Positions 47,453-55,081 of a stretch of DNA of 64,000 nt are shown here, in pieces. The stretch's first letter is position 1, and every line of letters starts with the position of its first letter. This DNA is from Myxococcus hansupus. GTDB lineage: Bacteria > Myxococcota > Myxococcia > Myxococcales > Myxococcaceae. The DNA is taken from NCBI RefSeq assembly GCF_000280925.3, contig NZ_CP012109.1, forward strand, positions 1,054,001 to 1,118,000, given 5' to 3'. Position numbers and translations under genes: made by a program. The notes below the pieces were generated by a model. The model made no database searches. It was not told the origin of the DNA and saw only the letters and a program-made list of their open reading frames with translations.

Positions 47453-47645
47453 CGCATCAGAATGTGCCCGCGAGCCCGAGCGCGCCTCTCGCGGGCTCCG
47501 CCGAGGTGGGAACCGGGGGCAGTTCCGCGCTTGGGGGCTGAAGCGCATCAGAATGTACCCACGAGCTCAGGCGCGCCTCTCGCGGGCTCCGCTGCCGAGG
47601 TGGGAGTCAGGGGCAGTCCCGCGATTGGGGGCTGATCCGGCTGAA
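47453..47645 (-). repeat. Two orphan copies of the 3' end of the neighbouring gene
   Basis: The gene-free stretch 47328-47650 contains two ~90-100-bp copies of the last bases of the gene that ends at 47651. Their stop codons are at 47457-47459 and 47548-47550, in the same orientation as that gene. Read on the minus strand they encode ELPPVPTSAEPARGALGLAGTF and GLPLTPTSAAEPARGAPELVGTF, each followed by a stop. The native C-terminus is GLTLVPTAAVAPGGGALGLVGTF. Both copies share the bases around the stop (cgcatcagaatgt) and neither has an upstream gene body. Confidence 0.85.
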
Positions 47646-47650
47646 GCGCA

Positions 47651-48325
47651 TCAGAATGTACCCACGAGTCCGAGCGCGCCTCCTCCGGGCGCCACCGCGG
47701 CGGTGGGGACCAGGGTCAGCCCCGTGGGCGGGGACTGACGGCGCTTCCGCCGCGCCCCGTGCGACAGCTCGAACGCGAGGATGGAGGTCGCCACCGGCGC
47801 TGCGTAGGCGGCGGCCAGTGCGGGCCACGGCAAATCGCCATCCGTCAGTGCGATGACGGTGAGGGGCACGCCCGTTCCCACGAGTCCGCCCAGCAGCGTG
47901 GGCAGAAAGCCCCCATGGGCATCCATCAGCGAGCCTGCGAGGTACGTGCCCGAGGCCGCGCCGAGCCCCATGCCCAGGGATGCCCCGAGGAGGGTGGCCT
48001 TCCGGGACTTCGCGCATTCGTTGTAGGGACACGACACGCGGTCGGTGACGAGCACGCCGCCGAGGAACGCTAACGCCAGGCCCGAGGCTCCTATCAGCGC
48101 GCCGCCCACTGTTTCGCCCACGAGGCGGGCGCCCAGCGGAAACGTGTCATCGCCTGTCGCGTGCGCCTGGGTGAAGGGTGGGTGGACCTTCGACGACGGC
48201 CGTTTCCTCGCAACAGGGGAAGGCTCCTGTGCTTGTGCATGGGGCACATCCGTCGCGGGTTGGGCCGCTACCAGGGATGGGAGCAGGACGGCGAGCGCGA
48301 TGACGCGGAAGGGGCGGGCAGGCAT
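47651..48325 (-). CDS. Secreted glycine-rich membrane-associated protein, paralogue A
   Basis: 224 residues. A signal peptide (FRVIALAVLLPSLVAAQ) is followed by a Pro/Lys linker and a glycine-zipper-like hydrophobic region (VGGALIGASGLALAFLGGVLVTDR, LGASLGMGLGAASGTYLAGSLMDAHGGFLPTLLGG). There is a C-x4-C pair (CPYNEC) between the helices, and the protein ends in LGLVGTF. It is a paralogue of the gene at 48917, sharing the TYLxGxxMxxxGxFLxTLxG motif and the C-terminus. No known function; an outer- or inner-membrane location is likely. ATG 48325 has only a weak GAGTG ahead. Confidence 0.75.
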   Translation of the reverse strand: MPARPFRVIALAVLLPSLVAAQPATDVPHAQAQEPSPVARKRPSSKVHPPFTQAHATGDDTFPLGARLVGETVGGALIGASGLALAFLGGVLVTDRVSCPYNECAKSRKATLLGASLGMGLGAASGTYLAGSLMDAHGGFLPTLLGGLVGTGVPLTVIALTDGDLPWPALAAAYAAPVATSILAFELSHGARRKRRQSPPTGLTLVPTAAVAPGGGALGLVGTF

Positions 48326-48349
48326 GGGCACTCGACTATGTCTGCGGGG

Positions 48350-48745
48350 TGAAAACATGGTGGGGGCAAGGAGACCATCGCTCGCGGCGCGGCACTGTAC
48401 TGGGCTTGGCCCCACCGGAACGCGTGGGCGCATGGTTGGGACACGGAGTCCATCGCTCGCGGCGCGATACTGGGCTTGGCCTCTCCGGAACGCGTGGGCG
48501 CATGGTTGGGGCGTGGAGACCTCGCTTGAGGCGCGGCGCGATACTGGGCTTGGCCTCACTGGACCGCGTGAGCGCATGGCACGGAGACCATCGCTTGTGG
48601 CGCGGCACTGGACTGGGCTTGGCATCACCGGACCGCGTGAGCGTATGGCGCGGAGACCATCGCTTGCGGCGCGGCTCGATCCTGGGTCCTGGCCTCACAG
48701 GAACGCGTGAGAGCATGGTCGGGGCGCGGAGACCATCGCCTTCCT
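48350..48745. repeat. Array of six ~70-bp degenerate tandem repeats
   Basis: Six contiguous copies carry ggagaccatcgcttgcggcg, then cactggactgggcttgg, then ctcaccggaacgcgtgagcg and a catgg end. The gagacc (or gagtcc) marker is at 48371, 48446, 48516, 48584, 48653 and 48729, giving periods of 75, 70, 68, 69 and 76. The units touch each other without unique spacers, so this is not a CRISPR. Long open frames cross the array on both strands but have the repeat composition and no start signals. It fills most of the gap 48326-48916. Confidence 0.85.
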
Positions 48746-48838
48746 ATCGGGTTCCTCGCTGAACAATCCGCCCGCAGGGGCCTCGTTTCGCGCTCGCGTG
48801 GCGGGTCGGGGGCGGTACCTCGGGGCGCTGCTGTCGCG

Positions 48839-48903
48839 GCTCACTGTTCGGAAATGTCGGGGGTTTTCGCCGCGAAATGTCCCGACATTTCCGAACAGCG
48901 AGC
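48839..48903. repeat. 23-bp inverted repeat (strong hairpin) downstream of paralogue B
   Basis: Bases 48839-48861 and 48881-48903 are inverted copies with a single mismatch; the inner 18 bp (CTGTTCGGAAATGTCGGG / its complement) are perfect. Inside the 19-base loop, TTTCG (48865-48869) can pair with CGAAA (48873-48877). GAAATGTC also recurs as a direct repeat at 48851 and 48874. It begins 14 bases after the stop of the gene at 48917, so it may stop transcription or protect the mRNA end. There is no T-run. Confidence 0.85.
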
Positions 48904-48916
48904 TCCCGGCTGCGAC

Positions 48917-49684
48917 TCAGAAGCTGCCCATCAGTCCCAGGCGAGCTCCGTGTGACGTCATGCCCGCGACGGGCACCAACCGGACCTGGCTGGAGGCCTC
49001 GCGTTGGCTCTCCTTCAGGATGTTGCGCTGCGAAGACAGTTCGTAACCCGTGACGGCGCCGGCGATGGGGAGCATCAGCATGACCACGGCGATACCGGGG
49101 TTGATGTCCCTGTCGCCCACCACGGCGGTGCCCAGGGCGAAGGCGCCCCACCCGACGAGGCTGCCACCGAGGGTTCCGAGGAAGCTCCCCTTGCCGCCCA
49201 TCATCCTGCCGCCCAGGTATGTCCCAGCGGGGATTCCCAGGAGGACACCGCTGCTGCCGCCCACGGCCGCGACGATGGCGCACTCATCACATCCCACGGT
49301 GGCCGAGCCCAGGAGGAAACCCAACACCAGTCCCGCGGTGCCCGCGGCGAGCCCACCGGCCACACCGGAGGCGAACTCCACCGTGATGCGTGGAACGGGG
49401 TCCGCGGGTCGCGTGTAGACCTGCGCGGCGGGAGCCTGTTCGTGGGGGGCGTTGGCGCCCTCCGTGTCCTCGCGCGGCGTGGCGCTGTCCTCGGCGATGC
49501 CGTGCCGAGTCGGGGCGTCGAGTCCTCCGGGGGCCGGAACCAGCGGCGGGGGCGTCAGCTCGGTGGCGGGCGCCTGTGCCGGTTCGCTGGGGGTGGGCGT
49601 CTGTGCCCAAGCCACCCCCTGGCTCCAGAAGAGCAGGAGGGCCAACCCGGTGGAGAGCGCTCGCGAAGGCTTCACCTGCGACAC
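48917..49684 (-). CDS. Secreted glycine-rich membrane-associated protein, paralogue B
   Basis: 255 residues. The signal peptide (GLALLLFWSQGVAWAQ) precedes a ~60-residue Pro/Ala/Glu linker and the same glycine-rich double-helix core as paralogue A: VAGGLAAGTAGLVLGFLLGSA, CDEC, GVLLGIPAGTYLGGRMMGGKGSFLGTLGGSL, ending VRLVPVAGMTSHGARLGLMGSF. The conserved C-terminal strand ending in Phe is typical of an outer-membrane sorting signal, so a small outer-membrane or lipid-inserted protein is possible. Function unknown. The strong inverted repeat at 48839-48903 follows it. Confidence 0.78.
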   Translation of the reverse strand: MSQVKPSRALSTGLALLLFWSQGVAWAQTPTPSEPAQAPATELTPPPLVPAPGGLDAPTRHGIAEDSATPREDTEGANAPHEQAPAAQVYTRPADPVPRITVEFASGVAGGLAAGTAGLVLGFLLGSATVGCDECAIVAAVGGSSGVLLGIPAGTYLGGRMMGGKGSFLGTLGGSLVGWGAFALGTAVVGDRDINPGIAVVMLMLPIAGAVTGYELSSQRNILKESQREASSQVRLVPVAGMTSHGARLGLMGSF

Positions 49685-49719
49685 GTTATCGCAACACGTG
49701 TCGCACGTCGCTCAAACCC

Positions 49720-51579
49720 TCAACCGGCGGAGGCTTCGGACACCGGCTGGGCACGGCCCTTGCGGCGCAGCAGGACCCAGGCCAGCGGAATGCCACCCAG
49801 CAGGAGCTGGGGAACGAGCGAGAGGGCGTCCGGATAGATGCCCAGCATGTCCACCAGGATGAAGGGGAAGGGCAGCGGGGCCAGCGGGAGGGCGCCGACC
49901 TCCTGCAACGAGTGGAGCCCCTTGCCCAGCACCATCACCGCGGTGGCGACGAGGATGACGGTGGACGCGTTGAAGAGCGTCTTCATGGGCAGCCGGTAAC
50001 CCAGCCGGTTGACGAAGAGGACCATGGCCGTGAGGGCCAGGGCGCCCGCCAGGCAGCCCCAGGCCACGCCCTCGGGCGAGTCCAGCGCGAGGCCCTGGAG
50101 GAAGATGGCCGTCTCGAAGCTCTCGCGCAGCACCGCGGTGAAGGCGATGAGGAAGAGGCCCGCCATGCTGCCGCGGCCCAGGGCGCCCTGCATCTTCTCG
50201 CGCAGCTCACCCATGAACTGGCTGATGTTGGAGCGCGCGTTGAGCCACAGCGCCGCGTAGATGAGCATGGCCACCGCCACGAGCGCGGCGATGCCCTCCA
50301 GCCACTCCCGCTCGGCGCCGGCCAGCAGGTGCCGGCCCAGGAGGTAGGCCAGCGCGCCCACCACCAGCGCGGACATCCATCCGATGTGCACCACCCGCGC
50401 GTGCTCGGTGGCCTTCATCTTCCGCAGCGCGGCCAGCAGCGCGGCGACGATGATGGTGGCCTCGAAGCCCTCGCGCAGCAGGATGAGCAGCGTCAGCCAT
50501 GCCGTGGCCAGCAGGCTCGAGGTGTTGCCGGAGTCGCGCCGAGCCTGGTCCAGCATGGCCAGCAGCTCGCGGCCTTCGTCCTGGAGGTGCGGGCTGCCGC
50601 GCTCGGCGGCCATGCGGGCCTTGAGGAAGCCCTGCTCGATGCGCAGCGTCAGCGAGGCGTCGCGCGCGCTGAGCTTGGGCTCCACGGGCTCCACGCCGTT
50701 GAGGTAGCCGTCCAGCAGGGCCGCCTTCGCGCCCGCGATGTCACCGGCGGCGCCCAGCTTCATGGCCTGCTGCACGTTCTCCCGGGCGGCGAGCAGCGAG
50801 CGCTCCTCATCGGCTTCCAGCATCTTCCGGCGCAGGCAGGCGAGGTTCTGCTCCCCGAACTCCTTCACGAGGTCCGCGTCGGTGGCGTTGGCCAGCCGCT
50901 CCAGCGACACGCGCGGCGGGGTGCCTTCGCACTCGGGCAGGCGCATCGTGAAGGCGTAGAAGGCCAGCGCCCAGCGCTCGTCCTCGGACAGGGTGGGGTA
51001 GGCGGGCATCGCGGTGCCCGGCACGCCGAAGCTGGTGGTGTTGAAGGCCTTGTACGGCGTGAGGCCGTTCATCAGCTCCGCGTCCTGGAAGTTCGCCGGG
51101 GCCGGCTCCATGGTGGCGGCGATGGCCACGTTCGCGCTGCCGTCGGCGCCATGGCACGCGGCGCAGTTGGTGGCGAAGAGCGTCTTGCCCAGCTCCAGGT
51201 CCGGCGGGCGGCGGGGGCTGCGGGCCAGTCCACCGGCCACCACCAGGTTCTCCACCAGCTCGCCGCAGTCGCGGCTGACGCCCTCGGCGTCCTCGCTCTT
51301 GTCCACGCGGGCCTGGATGTCCTGCACGCGTGGCAGGAAGGCCGCCGCCGCGGGCCCCAGTCCTCGCGCCGCGTCCACCGCCTCCGCGGCGAAGCTCTTC
51401 TGCTCCTCCAACTCGAACTCGGACTGCGACTCGATGGCGAGCGGATAGTCCGCCTCCAGGTACTGGAGGATGCCGATGAGCCGGTGCCACGTGCGCTCGT
51501 CCGATGCACCGTCGTCCGCCCGGGACGAGAAAGGCAGGGCGAGCAGCAGGCACATGAGGAAGGAGGCAGCGCGGTTCAT
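49720..51579 (-). CDS. Cytochrome c / FTR1-family iron permease fusion
   Basis: 619 residues. After a signal peptide (ASFLMCLLLALPFSSRA) there is a periplasmic domain with a class I cytochrome c haem site (FATNCAACHG, axial Met in GTAMPAYPTLSEDERWAL). A helical linker leads to a seven-helix FTR1 permease with the two iron-translocation motifs, LLREGFEATII and VLRESFETAIF. FTR1 proteins take up iron, with ferrous iron oxidised during transport, and the attached cytochrome could accept the electron. No EfeO or EfeB gene is nearby, so the haem domain may replace them. No Fur box was found by eye. Confidence 0.9.
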   Translation of the reverse strand: MNRAASFLMCLLLALPFSSRADDGASDERTWHRLIGILQYLEADYPLAIESQSEFELEEQKSFAAEAVDAARGLGPAAAAFLPRVQDIQARVDKSEDAEGVSRDCGELVENLVVAGGLARSPRRPPDLELGKTLFATNCAACHGADGSANVAIAATMEPAPANFQDAELMNGLTPYKAFNTTSFGVPGTAMPAYPTLSEDERWALAFYAFTMRLPECEGTPPRVSLERLANATDADLVKEFGEQNLACLRRKMLEADEERSLLAARENVQQAMKLGAAGDIAGAKAALLDGYLNGVEPVEPKLSARDASLTLRIEQGFLKARMAAERGSPHLQDEGRELLAMLDQARRDSGNTSSLLATAWLTLLILLREGFEATIIVAALLAALRKMKATEHARVVHIGWMSALVVGALAYLLGRHLLAGAEREWLEGIAALVAVAMLIYAALWLNARSNISQFMGELREKMQGALGRGSMAGLFLIAFTAVLRESFETAIFLQGLALDSPEGVAWGCLAGALALTAMVLFVNRLGYRLPMKTLFNASTVILVATAVMVLGKGLHSLQEVGALPLAPLPFPFILVDMLGIYPDALSLVPQLLLGGIPLAWVLLRRKGRAQPVSEASAG

Positions 51580-51645
51580 GCCCCCCCTCTACCAGCGGGG
51601 GGAGGTCCTTTCAATCTTGAGAGTCAATATCAAAATCGGGTGCTT

Positions 51646-52002
51646 TCATGCCCCGGCGGGCAGGGCGGACTCGGGGCCAATCGTCTCCACGACCTGGAAT
51701 GTGCCCACGCGCAGGGAGTCCACCTGCCAGTCCTCGCCCCGGAGCTTGCCGATGGTCATCGCCCGGATGGCGAGCGTGCCGATGCTGAGCGCGCCGATGG
51801 CCAGGGCGCCCAGGGCGGTGGCGCCCATGGCCAGCGCGGGCAGGGCGCGAGGACGGGGCCTCAGCCGGTGTCGCAGCAGGGGAGCGAGCCGCAGGCTGGC
51901 GACGAGCGCGGCCACGTTCGAGGCGGTGAGGACGGCGGCGCTGGAGAGAGCGGCCGTCCGCCAGGGAAGGTCCACGGAACGGGAGAGCATGGAGGTCTGC
52001 AT
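51646..52002 (-). CDS. Small hypothetical protein with Ala/Gly-Ile repeat ladder
   Basis: 118 residues. Two hydrophobic segments (TAALSSAAVLTASNVAALVASL and ALPALAMGATALGALAIGAL) flank an Arg-rich stretch. The second half is a short ladder with the recurring pattern ALxIGxLxIxxLxI (LGALAIGALSIGTLAIRAMTIGKL), followed by DSLRVGTFQVVETIGP. Such ladders are seen in small myxobacterial and actinobacterial proteins with no known role. It sits 66 bases before the folA stop in the same direction. No good ribosome-binding site precedes it. Confidence 0.6.
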   Translation of the reverse strand: MQTSMLSRSVDLPWRTAALSSAAVLTASNVAALVASLRLAPLLRHRLRPRPRALPALAMGATALGALAIGALSIGTLAIRAMTIGKLRGEDWQVDSLRVGTFQVVETIGPESALPAGA

Positions 52003-52068
52003 CCCGTGGAGGTGTGCATGGCGCCAGCGCGTGCCACGCGTCAGGACGGGAGGCCCCCGGCCGGATGG

Positions 52069-52548
52069 TCAGCGCTCGTAGGTGAGGAACGCGAAGGGGA
52101 GCTCGGCGTCGAGGTGCTGTTCCTCTTCGACACACGTCCAGCCCGACAGGTCGACCTCGGGAAAGCATGTGTCGCCGGGGAAGTCCCGGTCGATGCGGGT
52201 GAGGTAGAGGCGCTGCACTCGGTCCATCGTCTGGGCGTAGAGGTCCGCGCCGCCGGCGATGAAGACCTCGGTGTCGCCGCTGGCTTGCGCCTTCGCGAGC
52301 GCGTCGTCCACGGAGTGAGCGACCTGGACGCCCGCGGGCGCGAAGTCACGTTGACGGGTGACGACGATGAAGGTGCGTCCCGGCAGCGGACGGCCAATGG
52401 ACTCGTACGTCTTGCGACCCATCACCAGGGTGTGGCCCATGGTGATGCGCTTGAAGCGCGCGAGGTCCGCGGACAGGCGCCATGGGAGCTGATTGCCCGC
52501 GCCGATGACGCGGTTGGCGGCCATGGCGACGATGGCGGAGAGCTTCAT
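52069..52548 (-). CDS. folA: Dihydrofolate reductase
   Basis: 159 residues, exactly the E. coli FolA length. The signatures are [35 protein letters not shown], with the catalytic acidic Asp in [17 protein letters not shown] and [12 protein letters not shown] for NADPH binding. It reduces dihydrofolate to tetrahydrofolate. It overlaps the thyA stop by four bases (ATGA), so the two are co-translated. This fits, since thymidylate synthase produces the dihydrofolate that FolA recycles. Confidence 0.96.
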   Translation of the reverse strand: MKLSAIVAMAANRVIGAGNQLPWRLSADLARFKRITMGHTLVMGRKTYESIGRPLPGRTFIVVTRQRDFAPAGVQVAHSVDDALAKAQASGDTEVFIAGGADLYAQTMDRVQRLYLTRIDRDFPGDTCFPEVDLSGWTCVEEEQHLDAELPFAFLTYER

Positions 52549-53339
52549 ACGGCCACGGGCGCCTTGATGGCGGGGTGCGGGTCGTAGCCTTCGAGCGTGA
52601 AGTCTGCGTACTTGAACGCGAAGAGGTCCTTCACCTCGGGGTTGAGGCGCATGCGAGGCAGCGGGCGCGGCTCGCGCGCGAGCTGCGTCTTCGCCTGCTC
52701 GACGTGGTTGAGGTACAGGTGCGCGTCGCCCACGGTGTGGATGAACTCGTGCGCCTCCAGGCCCGTCACCTGCGCCACCATCATCGTCAGCAGCGCGTAC
52801 GACGCGATGTTGAACGGCAGCCCGAGGAACAGGTCCGCGCTGCGCTGATAGAGCTGGCAGGACAGGCGGCCGTTGGCCACGTAGAACTGGAAGAGCACGT
52901 GGCAGGGCGGCAGGTTCATGGAGGGCAGGTCCGCCACGTTCCACGCGCTGATGAGGTGCCGCCGCGAATCGGGGTTCTTCTTCAACCCTTCCACCAGCGC
53001 CTTCATCTGGTCGATGTGCTCGCCGTTGGGCGCGGTCCACGAGCGCCACTGGTGGCCGTACACGGGGCCCAGGCTGCCGTCGGCGTTGGCCCACTCGTCC
53101 CAGATGGTGACGCCCTGGGCCTGGAGCGTGTGCACGTTGGTGTCCCCCGCGAGCATCCACAGCAGCTCATGCAGGATGGACTTCGTGTGCAGCTTCTTCG
53201 TGGTGAGGAGCGGGAAGCCCTGCGTGAGGTCGAACCGGAGCTGGGGGCCGAAGACGCTGAGCGTCCCCGTGCCGGTACGGTCGCCCTTCTTCACTCCGTG
53301 GCGCAGGACGTGGTCGAGCAGGGACAGATAGGACTGCAT
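52545..53339 (-). CDS. thyA: Thymidylate synthase
   Basis: 264 residues from ATG 53339, the E. coli ThyA length, starting [12 protein letters not shown] as in ThyA. An upstream ATG at 53348 would add three residues. The active-site Cys is in [13 protein letters not shown], and dUMP/folate-binding motifs are visible ([41 protein letters not shown]). It makes dTMP from dUMP. It lies upstream of folA in an operon and is divergent from the cobalamin adenosyltransferase. Confidence 0.97.
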   Translation of the reverse strand: MQSYLSLLDHVLRHGVKKGDRTGTGTLSVFGPQLRFDLTQGFPLLTTKKLHTKSILHELLWMLAGDTNVHTLQAQGVTIWDEWANADGSLGPVYGHQWRSWTAPNGEHIDQMKALVEGLKKNPDSRRHLISAWNVADLPSMNLPPCHVLFQFYVANGRLSCQLYQRSADLFLGLPFNIASYALLTMMVAQVTGLEAHEFIHTVGDAHLYLNHVEQAKTQLAREPRPLPRMRLNPEVKDLFAFKYADFTLEGYDPHPAIKAPVAV

Positions 53340-53487
53340 GGGGCTCATGTAACCGAGTCGGTGCTCGTCACAAGTAAACGTACACAGCCTGTCCCGGAGT
53401 GAAATGAGTACAGCTACGCACAGGCCTGTTGCGCGGCGTGCGGCTTCTCATGGACGCCAGTCGTCACGCACCATTAGAAGCCGGGAC

Positions 53488-54048
53488 ATGAAAATCTACA
53501 CGAAGAGCGGGGACGCGGGAGAGACCGGACTGTTCGGTGGCGGCCGCGTCGCGAAGGACGACGTGCGTGTGGACGCCTACGGGGACGTCGACGAGCTGAA
53601 CTCGACCCTCGGCCTGGTGCGGAGCTTCGATGGCCCCACGGACGTGGACGCGCTGCTGCACCGGTTGCAGGACCAGCTCTTCACGGTGGGCGCGGCGATC
53701 TCGACGCCCGAGGGCACCAAGGCCTCGGCGCACATCCCCGAATTGAAGGCCGAGTGGGCGGAGGACATGGAGCGCGCCATCGACGGGTTCGAGGCGGAGC
53801 TCGCGCCGATGACGCACTTCATCCTGCCCGGTGGCACGCGGGCCGCGAGCGCGCTGCACCTGGCGCGCACCGTCTGCCGCCGCGCGGAGCGCCGCGCGGT
53901 GACGCTGCTTCGCGAGGGGAAGATTCCGAAGGCGGTGGTCGTCTACCTCAACCGGCTCTCGGATCTGCTCTTCGTCCTCGCTCGCGTGGTCAACCACCGT
54001 GCGGGCGTGGAGGATGTGAAGTGGATTCCCGAGAAGCCTTCGAAGTAG
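53488..54048 (+). CDS. pduO: PduO-type ATP:cob(I)alamin adenosyltransferase
   Basis: 186 residues, the size of PduO/MMAB enzymes. It opens MKIYTKSGDAGETGLFGGGRV with the ATP-binding N-terminal motif and has the later family segments DVDELNSTLGLVR, FILPGGTRAASALHLARTVCRRAERRAV and YLNRLSDLLFVLARVVN. It transfers the adenosyl group from ATP to cob(I)alamin. The next gene, 13 bases on, is queG, whose product uses cobalamin. A cobalamin riboswitch was not seen upstream. Confidence 0.92.
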   Translation: MKIYTKSGDAGETGLFGGGRVAKDDVRVDAYGDVDELNSTLGLVRSFDGPTDVDALLHRLQDQLFTVGAAISTPEGTKASAHIPELKAEWAEDMERAIDGFEAELAPMTHFILPGGTRAASALHLARTVCRRAERRAVTLLREGKIPKAVVVYLNRLSDLLFVLARVVNHRAGVEDVKWIPEKPSK

Positions 54049-54061
54049 ACGGACGCGACTC

Positions 54062-55081
54062 GTGAACGTGTTGCCCACCGCCCATCTGCGTGACCTCGCC
54101 CGCTCGGTGGGCTTCGACCTGGTGGGCTTCGCGCGCGCGGAGCCCATTCCTCCGGACTTCCTGATGTCATGGGTGGCCGCCGGGTACGCGGCCGACATGG
54201 ACTGGATGGGCGAGCGTGCCGCCGAGCGGCTCGACGTCTCGCTTCTGCTCCCGGGCGCGAAGACGGTCATCTCGTTCGTGAACAACTACTGGCGGGACGA
54301 CGCGGAGTCGGTGGACTCGCCCATCGCCCGCTACGCCCGTGGCCGGGACTATCACTCCACGCTGCGCGACCGGATGAAGGCCTTCCGCAAGGCCCTCAAC
54401 GTGATGTTCCCCGGGCTGGGGACCTACGGCAGCGTGGACAGCGGCCCGCTGATGGAGAAGGTCTGGGCGGCTCGCGCGGGGCTGGGCTACGTGGGGAAGA
54501 ATGGCTGCTTCATCACCGAGCCCTATGGCTCGTGGGTGTTGCTGGCCACGCTCATCGTGGACGCGGAGGTGGATGACTACGGCAACGGGCCCGCGGCGGA
54601 CCGGTGTGGCGCATGTCGCCGCTGCCTCATGTCCTGTCCCACGGGTGCGTTGGTGGGCAATGGCCGCGTGGATGCGCGCGCGTGTCTGTCCTATCAGACC
54701 ATCGAGAACCGCGAGCAGCAGGTGCCGGAGGCGTTCCGGCTCAAGTTCGACAACCTGATTTTCGGCTGCGACATCTGCCAGCAGGTGTGCCCGTTGAACC
54801 GCCGGCCCGTGTTCGCGGAGAACCCACGCTTCGCGCCGCGCGCGGTGGCTGCGTTGGGCGTGCGTGAACTCGCGGGACTCACACTGGAACAGTATGAGCA
54901 CCTAATACCTGGCACGGCGCTGGCGCGCGCACGCTACGACGGACTGCGCCGCAACGCCGTGTATGCGTTGGGCGTGGCAAAGCAGGCGGACGCGAAAGTG
55001 TTGCTGGAAAAGCTCAGCGGCGATTCGAGCGAATTGGTACGTACCGCCGCGCAATGGGCGCTTCTTCAGCTCGACCCCTGA
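54062..55081 (+). CDS. queG: Epoxyqueuosine reductase QueG
   Basis: 339 residues starting at GTG. The two [4Fe-4S] motifs are CGACRRCLMSCPTGALVGNGRVDARACLSYQT and CDICQQVCPLNR. Before them is the cobalamin/active-site region (VYGS-like GLGTYGSVDSGPLMEKVWAARAGLGYVGKN). HEAT-like helices close the protein. QueG reduces epoxyqueuosine to queuosine in tRNA using cobalamin, the last step of queuosine synthesis. The gene overlaps the EamA start downstream and follows the adenosyltransferase. Confidence 0.95.
   Translation: MNVLPTAHLRDLARSVGFDLVGFARAEPIPPDFLMSWVAAGYAADMDWMGERAAERLDVSLLLPGAKTVISFVNNYWRDDAESVDSPIARYARGRDYHSTLRDRMKAFRKALNVMFPGLGTYGSVDSGPLMEKVWAARAGLGYVGKNGCFITEPYGSWVLLATLIVDAEVDDYGNGPAADRCGACRRCLMSCPTGALVGNGRVDARACLSYQTIENREQQVPEAFRLKFDNLIFGCDICQQVCPLNRRPVFAENPRFAPRAVAALGVRELAGLTLEQYEHLIPGTALARARYDGLRRNAVYALGVAKQADAKVLLEKLSGDSSELVRTAAQWALLQLDP

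Noticed and set aside
48045-48710. Protein-coding gene through the tandem repeats
   Set aside because: Its residues simply repeat the DNA unit, the frame runs antisense to the secreted protein gene, and there is no ribosome-binding site.
48350-48745. CRISPR array
   Set aside because: Repeat units are 68-76 bp, degenerate and contiguous, without unique spacers, and no cas genes are near.
48839-48903. Insertion sequence end or MITE
   Set aside because: No transposase, no second end and no target duplication was seen, so only a hairpin is claimed.
53349-53487. Cobalamin riboswitch before the adenosyltransferase
   Set aside because: The 139-bp gap lacks a recognisable B12 box or the required helices.
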